Shown here: in pieces, positions 43,109 to 46,203 of the stretch
How positions within the stretch are numbered: the first letter of the stretch is position 1
Layout: each line of letters starts with the position of its first letter
Source of the DNA: Lachnospiraceae bacterium
GTDB lineage: Bacteria > Bacillota > Clostridia > Lachnospirales > Lachnospiraceae
Length of the DNA stretch: 46,203 nucleotides
Direction: 5' to 3'
Assembly: GCA_024680055.1 (NCBI GenBank)
Contig: JAILCP010000022.1
Location: 1-46,203, forward strand
Made by a program: the position numbers and the translations under genes
Notes under the pieces: model-generated
What the model was told of the DNA's origin: nothing
Seen by the model: the letters and a program-made list of their open reading frames with translations, nothing else
Database searches by the model: none

Positions 43109-45055
43109 CTAAGCTTCCGGAAGTTTACCGTAGCGATACGCCTCCAGTAATTTTTCCAGATCTTTCATATTCTGGGCCAATTCCCTTCCGGTGTCCGTAT
43201 CTTTTACCAGACGACGCTTGGTGGCATGCACCGCAAGCACCTGATGTGAGAATACATCGGTCTCCTTTTCCACCGCATCTTCAATGGAGGTAAAAGGTTC
43301 GTGAGAAACCAATACCATGCCATAGGAATTGTAGGTCAAAGTATAGCCTGCAATACCGGTGGTTCCCTGATAAGCTTTGGAGAAACCACCGTCGATGGTA
43401 AGGACTTTCCCGCCACATTTTACCGGGGACTCGCCCTTTGTAACCTTCACCGGCATATGGCCGTTGATAATATGGCACTCGTCTCCGTCGCCGCAAAGGC
43501 CAAAGTCTTCCAGAATTGAATTTACTACTTTTTCATTTTCCAAATATTTATAATAAGAGTTTCCGTGCTCTTTATGAATTGCCTTATCTGCTAAAAAGTA
43601 ACGCTCAAAGGTAGCCATTTTGCTTTTACCAAAAAGCGGAGAACCTGCAGCAGTCCAGCACCACCAGTGGACGTTGCTCTTTGTTGGCACATGAGGCTCT
43701 CTCTTGTAATAAGCATTACGAAGTTCCTTCTCCAAAATGTCATAAAGAGCTTTTCCTTTGTATACTTTTCCGTCAACTTCCACTTCTTTAAAGCTTCCGT
43801 CTTCATTTAACGGAAGGCATCCGTGGAACAACAGCTGATTGTTGGCAATCTTATACAATCTTCCCTTGTCATAGAGGAAACGAATATGACGCTGCAGTTT
43901 CTCGCTGCCTAAAAAGGCCTGCTGCATACGTTTCATCACATCTTCCTCTTCCGGTGTTAATTGATATGGGTTCTTTGGATCTAAGGTTGGGAATTTTTTA
44001 TCCAAAAGAGGATATTCCTTTCCTTCTACCATAACCGTTCCCTTTTCCAAATCAATGGTTTCCAGTAACAGACGGTCATCCATATGAAATTCCGGATGGT
44101 CCTTGATTAACTGCCCCTCCAGTTTAAACTGAATAATGGAGATTGCTTTGTGAATCTTCATATCCAGATTTTGTTCTTCTTCTTTATAATCCTCAGGACG
44201 ATAATGAATATCAAAACATTCGCAAGGATCATCCAGGTAATGATCTAAGGTAAAACGCACCAGCGGTAAAACGTTGATTCCATAACCATCCTCTAAAATA
44301 TCCAGGTTTCCGTATCTTGCACAGATTCGAAGCACAGTTGCCACAGATACCATATGTCCACAGGCTGCTCCCATCCAAAGAACATCATGATTTCCCCACT
44401 GGATGTCAATGGAATGGAGATTCATCAAATCGTCCATGATTTTATCAGGGTACGGTCCTCTGTCAAAAATATCTCCGATAACATGAAGATGATCCACAGT
44501 GAGACGACGAATCAAATCCGAAAAAGCCACAATCAATTCCTGTGCTCTTCCGGTGTGAATCACCTGATCAAAAATTGCATCGTAATATCCTTCCAAATCG
44601 CTGATTTCGGAACGATTACTTAACAGTTCTTCCATTACATAAGAAAAGTCCTTTGGCAAAGCCTTTCTTAATTTTGATCTGGAATACTTAAAAGAAGCTC
44701 TCTTGGCCACCTTTACAAGACGGCGAAGGGTGATTCCATACCACTCTTCCGGATTCTCCTTGTCTGCAAGAACCTTTTGCATCTTCTTCTCCGGATAATA
44801 AATCAATGTGGCAAGACTTCTCTTTTCCTGCTCTGTAATGGTATGTCCAAAGGTATCTTCAATCTTGCGCTTCACTGCGCCGGAACCGTTACGCAAAATA
44901 TGAGTAAACTGTTCATATTCCCCGTGAAGGTCGGTAACATAATGCTCCGTTCCCTTTGGCAGATTCATAATTGCGCTTAAGTTAATCATTTCAGTTGCAA
45001 CACTTTGTCTGTTTGGATACAACTTCCCCAATACTCGTAAATACTTCTCTTCCAT
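43109..45055 (-). CDS. fbp: fructose-1,6-bisphosphatase, class III
   Basis: A 648-residue Firmicutes-type gluconeogenic phosphatase. The metallophosphoesterase core motifs are present: TDLHGEYEQF, VIGDIFDRGPYPDKI and IQWGNHDVLWMG, and late metal-binding histidines (IINGHMPVK). Length is normal for class III. It dephosphorylates fructose-1,6-bisphosphate, which an amino-acid fermenter needs to make sugars. It lies seven bases after dapB; its ribosome site is weak, suggesting coupling to dapB. Confidence 0.96.
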   Translation of the reverse strand: MEEKYLRVLGKLYPNRQSVATEMINLSAIMNLPKGTEHYVTDLHGEYEQFTHILRNGSGAVKRKIEDTFGHTITEQEKRSLATLIYYPEKKMQKVLADKENPEEWYGITLRRLVKVAKRASFKYSRSKLRKALPKDFSYVMEELLSNRSEISDLEGYYDAIFDQVIHTGRAQELIVAFSDLIRRLTVDHLHVIGDIFDRGPYPDKIMDDLMNLHSIDIQWGNHDVLWMGAACGHMVSVATVLRICARYGNLDILEDGYGINVLPLVRFTLDHYLDDPCECFDIHYRPEDYKEEEQNLDMKIHKAISIIQFKLEGQLIKDHPEFHMDDRLLLETIDLEKGTVMVEGKEYPLLDKKFPTLDPKNPYQLTPEEEDVMKRMQQAFLGSEKLQRHIRFLYDKGRLYKIANNQLLFHGCLPLNEDGSFKEVEVDGKVYKGKALYDILEKELRNAYYKREPHVPTKSNVHWWCWTAAGSPLFGKSKMATFERYFLADKAIHKEHGNSYYKYLENEKVVNSILEDFGLCGDGDECHIINGHMPVKVTKGESPVKCGGKVLTIDGGFSKAYQGTTGIAGYTLTYNSYGMVLVSHEPFTSIEDAVEKETDVFSHQVLAVHATKRRLVKDTDTGRELAQNMKDLEKLLEAYRYGKLPEA

Positions 45056-45062
45056 ACTTTGT

Positions 45063-45830
45063 TTATTCGCCTTTCTTAGCTATTACGTCAGACATGGAAT
45101 ACATGCCCGGTTCTTTGCCTGCTAAAAACTTCGCTGCCGCAAGTGCACCTTTACCAAAAATGTCACGAGAATATGCACTGTGAGAAATGGTGATTACCTC
45201 ATCCATTCCTGCAAAAATCACATCGTGTTCTCCCACAATAGAGCCCCCTCTCACTGCAGAAAAACCAATCTCGTTGTCAGGACGTTCTCTTCTTACCGAA
45301 GATCTGTCAAAAGTGTAGGTATATTTGTGATCTGCTGCCTCGTTAATGGCATCACCAAGAGCAATGGCAGTTCCGCTTGGAGCATCCAGTTTATGACGAT
45401 GATGCTTCTCCACGATTTCAATATCGAAACCTTCCTCGCTCAACACACTTGTGGCCTTTTTTAACAGGTCCATCAGTAAATTCACACCAAGGGACATATT
45501 GGCCGAACGTAAAACGGCAATCTCCTTTGACGCTTCCTTTACTTTATTTAATTGCTCTTCACTTAATCCTGTGGTACATAAAACCACCGGAAGCTTTTTC
45601 TCTATACAATATTTCAACAAATTATCTGTTGCTTTTGCATTGGAAAAATCTACAACTACATGGGCTTCCCGGTCACATTGATCAATGGATGTCACTACCG
45701 GATAAGAATTCTGCCCACCGGCAAAAGGGTCCACTCCCGCTACAATCTCCACATTTTCATCTTCTTCAATGAGTTTACTGATTACCTGACCCATACGACC
45801 GTTACAGCCGTGCATAATTACTTTTATCAT
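45063..45830 (-). CDS. dapB: 4-hydroxy-tetrahydrodipicolinate reductase DapB
   Basis: A 255-residue NAD(P)H reductase of the lysine/diaminopimelate pathway. The nucleotide-binding motif HGCNGRMGQ (8-16) and the catalytic stretch EKHHRHKLDAPSGTA (about 138-152) are intact. The product feeds diaminopimelate for peptidoglycan, the substrate layer of the nearby carboxypeptidase. It has its own promoter and is separated from dapA by about 250 bases. Confidence 0.96.
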   Translation of the reverse strand: MIKVIMHGCNGRMGQVISKLIEEDENVEIVAGVDPFAGGQNSYPVVTSIDQCDREAHVVVDFSNAKATDNLLKYCIEKKLPVVLCTTGLSEEQLNKVKEASKEIAVLRSANMSLGVNLLMDLLKKATSVLSEEGFDIEIVEKHHRHKLDAPSGTAIALGDAINEAADHKYTYTFDRSSVRRERPDNEIGFSAVRGGSIVGEHDVIFAGMDEVITISHSAYSRDIFGKGALAAAKFLAGKEPGMYSMSDVIAKKGE

Positions 45831-45863
45831 ATTATTTCTCCTTTGCAGTTTCTTCCAAGAATA

Positions 45864-45893
45864 AGTATAACAATTTTACCTTGTAATTGTAAA
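45864..45893 (-). promoter_or_regulatory. promoter of dapB
   Basis: On the minus strand TTTACA (45893-45888), an 18-base spacer and TATACT (45869-45864). An AAAGGAGA ribosome site precedes the dapB ATG. Confidence 0.7.
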
Positions 45894-46004
45894 GTTTCCG
45901 TAAAAGTTAAGGTAAAATACGGCGGAAAAACTGCCACTATGTATTTGACCATCGAAGAGTATGACGAAGATGACGACGACGATGATTGGGACGACTGGTA
46001 TTAA
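45877..46004 (+). pseudogene. C-terminal remnant of a protein with an acidic tail
   Basis: A plus-strand open stretch that ends at TAA 46004 encodes KVSVKVKVKYGGKTATMYL followed by an acidic, Trp-rich tail (EEYDEDDDDDDWDDWY). The beta-rich segment recalls an Ig-like surface-protein domain end. There is no start codon with a ribosome site, and the frame upstream runs antisense into dapB, so this looks like the tail of a lost or displaced gene. A terminator follows it. It lies between dapA and dapB and overlaps the dapB promoter. Confidence 0.45.
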
Positions 46005-46025
46005 ATCTCACGCAAACAATAAAAC

Positions 46026-46060
46026 AGGAGCTTCAGTTCTTACAAGCTGAAGCTCCTTTA
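46026..46060. terminator. bidirectional terminator downstream of dapA
   Basis: AGGAGCTTCAG (46026-46036) and CTGAAGCTCCT (46047-46057) form an 11-pair stem followed by TTATA on the plus strand and by GTTTTATT on the minus strand. It separates dapA from dapB and also follows the remnant. Confidence 0.8.
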
Positions 46061-46078
46061 TACGTTTTCACTTCTATA

Positions 46079-46203
46079 TTAATTAAGTAATCCGTACTCT
46101 TTCATTGCTTTTTTAAGTACTTCCACATTCTTCTCATCCATCTCACACATTGGACTGCGGAATGCTCCGGCCTCTTTGCCCATAAGGTTTAAGGCGGTCT
46201 TCA
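46079..46203 (-). CDS. dapA: 4-hydroxy-tetrahydrodipicolinate synthase DapA (3' end only)
   Basis: The last 41 codons of a minus-strand gene reaching the window edge. They encode KTALNLMGKEAGAFRSPMCE and end EVLKKAMKEYGLLN, typical of the DapA C terminus. DapA condenses pyruvate with aspartate semialdehyde, making the substrate of DapB. The rest of the gene lies to the right, outside the window. Confidence 0.88.
   Translation of the reverse strand, partial: KTALNLMGKEAGAFRSPMCEMDEKNVEVLKKAMKEYGLLN

Noticed and set aside
45660-46004. A 114-residue plus-strand gene over the dapB start
   Set aside because: Most of it is antisense to dapB with no ribosome site or promoter; only the last 40 codons look protein-like, so I list a remnant instead.

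Overview
The window looks like a chromosomal segment from an amino-acid-fermenting, low-GC Clostridia bacterium, probably a Lachnospiraceae relative. The basis is the gene content: a selenium-dependent D-proline reductase (Stickland) cluster, a Firmicutes tig-clpP-clpX-lon-engB block, a class III fructose-bisphosphatase, long-form urocanate hydratase, strong AGGAGG ribosome sites and sigma-A-like promoters. The species call is inference. I see no phage, insertion sequence or CRISPR array.

Layout. 1-4230 (+): D-proline reductase genes prdA (5' end off the window), a small prd-associated gene, prdB (selenoprotein, in-frame UGA at 2574), then after a terminator hairpin prdD and prdE. 4234-18388 (-): twelve nearly abutting or overlapping genes reading, in transcription order, tig, clpP, clpX, lon, engB, a zinc/manganese-type ABC transporter (binding protein, ATPase, permease), an AI-2E-family membrane protein, selA, selB and a LysR regulator of the selenium-associated type. 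The selenocysteine insertion genes therefore lie directly beside a selenoprotein gene that needs them. 18598-23149: an EamA transporter, an MFS transporter, a BrnQ carrier and a divergent LysR regulator.

23200-28249 (-): histidine degradation genes hutH-hutU-hutI, preceded by a promoter, a 16-codon leader reading frame and an intrinsic terminator that contains the leader's stop codon. This looks like an undescribed attenuator. 28257-32531 (-): a spermidine/putrescine-type ABC transporter (potD, a PII-like protein, potA, potB, potC). 32699-36120: a CYTH protein (+) and a minus-strand operon of a small hypothetical gene, thyA, folA, a HAD phosphatase, a one-span membrane protein with KP repeats and a 77-residue protein. 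A tRNA-Gly(GCC) gene lies at 36266-36338.

36527-41343: an orphan CheC-type protein, an alpha/beta hydrolase, an M18 aminopeptidase, a small hypothetical protein, a cold-shock protein with two TGTCGAA (Spo0A-box-like) repeats upstream, and a D,D-carboxypeptidase. The gap in front of the carboxypeptidase (41382-41534, minus strand) folds into a three-way junction followed by a long hairpin, a candidate structured RNA. 41584-46203 (-): a divergent second ClpX, fbp, dapB and the 3' end of dapA, with a short plus-strand remnant of a secreted-type protein between dapA and dapB.

The strongest candidates for something undescribed are the hut leader/attenuator (28116-28249) and the structured RNA ahead of the carboxypeptidase. 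Both come from inspection by eye and need covariation and expression tests.
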